The translations under genes and the position numbers were made by a program. The notes beneath the pieces are model-generated. The model searched no databases. It saw nothing but the letters and a program-made list of their open reading frames with translations, and was not told the DNA's origin. From Termitomyces sp. T153 (Eukaryota; Basidiomycota; Agaricomycetes; Agaricales; Lyophyllaceae), in the NCBI GenBank assembly GCA_018296165.2, contig JACKQL020000006.1:1488001-1552000 (forward strand): DNA of 64,000 nt, read 5' to 3'. Of this stretch, positions 63,018 to 64,000 are shown piece after piece (position 1 is the stretch's first letter; every line of letters begins with the position of its first letter).

Positions 63018-64000
63018 GCCTTAAAGGCTTTTAGAGCTTGTAGGCAAGTTTCTACTAGTCTATCAGGGAGAAAGAAGGTGCATCTATGTGATAATTCTCT
63101 ATTGTGGAATTTCATTGTGTATACTGCACTCCCAGCAGATTTTACATGAGCTGGTCCCCATAGATCTATGTTTGTATATCTCAGGACAGTCTTTTCAGGT
63201 ACATTTCTTTATGTTTGTGACTATGCAATCTTTGCACTGACCAATTGTATCTATAGTGGTGATTTCTAGCCTGTTGACAAGCTTTGCTGCCTCATTTATA
63301 TGTGAAATGCCAAAGTGGGAAAAGCATTGGTGCCATGTTCTGATGTCTACAGGGCTCTGCAATGATTGTGCTGTCAATGCCACTGGCATAGGTATAGTGA
63401 ATGACTCCAAGACTAGGTATATTCCATTTTTGAGCTTGCTAGTAAAGCCTTCTGTTTTGTCAAAGAAGAATCACACTTTCTGACTGCTAAAAATGGAGTG
63501 AAACCCTGCAAGATTCATCTTGCTAATTGAGATCAGATTGGCAGTAACATCAGGTGCATGGAGTACATCTCTAAACACCAAGGTCTGCTCCTTCCCTTCA
63601 TGGATCACACATATGACAACATTTCCCATGCCCAGGATTGTGAAGCTGGCACCTTCCTTTGACAACTGGCCAATCAGTTTTGCAATGGGTTTGTAGTCAA
63701 CCAATACCTCACAATTCTTGAAGAAGTGTGTAGTGCAGCCCAAGTCTGCAAATGAGCATGATTTATTAGACTATATGCAGCAAGTACTATGTGTTTGAAA
63801 ACAGATGCATTGTCCTGGTACAGTGATTCTGGAATTTTAACAGTAGAAGCAGAGAGGGTGAAGTGCCTGCTAGGCAAAACTATTTCACTAGGTGTCAACA
63901 ATGTGAAATTTGCACTAAGGAACAAGATGGTATATTTCCCCTTCCACCATGAAGGGTACTGATCCTGTTTACCTCCACCCTCTTAGAAACAGTCCACATT
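63018..64000 (-). pseudogene. Ty1/copia pol fragment (protease, GAG-pre-integrase, integrase start)
   Basis: Minus-strand pol running in from the right edge. The protease region reads ADLGCTTHFFKNCEVLVD; the usual DSG active-site triplet is DLG, which a TCG-to-TTG change would give. Next come VLHAPDVTANLISISKMNLA, a GAG-pre-integrase/HHCC segment (TWHQCFSHFGISHINEAAKL, IGQCKDCI) and the integrase start (YTNIDLWGPAHVKSAG, LVETCLQALKAFKAE), where a solo LTR interrupts it. Stops and shifts are present. Confidence 0.85.

Overview
The window looks like nuclear DNA of a basidiomycete fungus, most likely an Agaricomycete. Protein genes are split by many 50-60 nt introns with GT (once apparently GC) donors. 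The gene set fits: an OPT/YSL-type transporter, an SRRM1-like PWI/RS splicing factor, an Erv25-type p24 protein, an Spc2-type signal peptidase subunit, a secreted GMC oxidoreductase, a full ABCC transporter and a malic enzyme. The transposons also fit: Helitron-like helicases, chromodomain Ty3/gypsy, Ty1/copia, LINEs and a tRNA-derived SINE. I cannot name the species.

Three gene islands with normal CpG content alternate with three transposon blocks in which CpG is nearly absent. Island 1 (1-12.8 kb): RRM-like protein (3' end outside the window), OPT transporter, small one-TM protein, SRRM1-like factor, a decayed enolase-superfamily dehydratase pseudogene, and the Erv25-like gene. Block 1 (12.82-24.16 kb): a Helitron-like element. 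Its right end is a 9 x 59-bp minisatellite followed by a 38-nt hairpin, and its left end carries the same hairpin/minisatellite in inverted orientation. It contains decayed HUH-Rep and Pif1-type helicase coding sequence, a fragment of a tRNA-derived SINE, and a captured intron-containing piece of a Fet3-type multicopper oxidase that still has CpGs. Island 2 (24.2-28.7 kb): Spc2 and a GMC oxidoreductase. Block 2 (28.7-48.1 kb): two decayed LINEs, two LTR-like insertions, an old gypsy fragment and, nested in a second Pif1-type helicase remnant, a 5.4-kb Ty3/gypsy chromovirus with 5-bp target duplications and an 863-bp SINE with an 11-bp target duplication. Island 3 (48.2-61.6 kb): a Ser/Pro/Ala/Glu-rich protein, an ABCC transporter and a malic enzyme. 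Block 3 (61.7-64 kb): an inverted-repeat-rich element, a solo LTR with 5-bp duplication, and copia pol interrupted by it.

The most notable observations are the Helitron-like element with inverted hairpin/minisatellite ends and a captured Fet3 exon-intron-exon; the CpG-directed C-to-T decay, visible directly by comparing SINE copies and LTR pairs; and the gypsy element, which has a Tf1-like self-priming arrangement but an in-frame loss of RNase H. Gene models were spliced by eye; exon junctions are given only where I could follow the reading phase.
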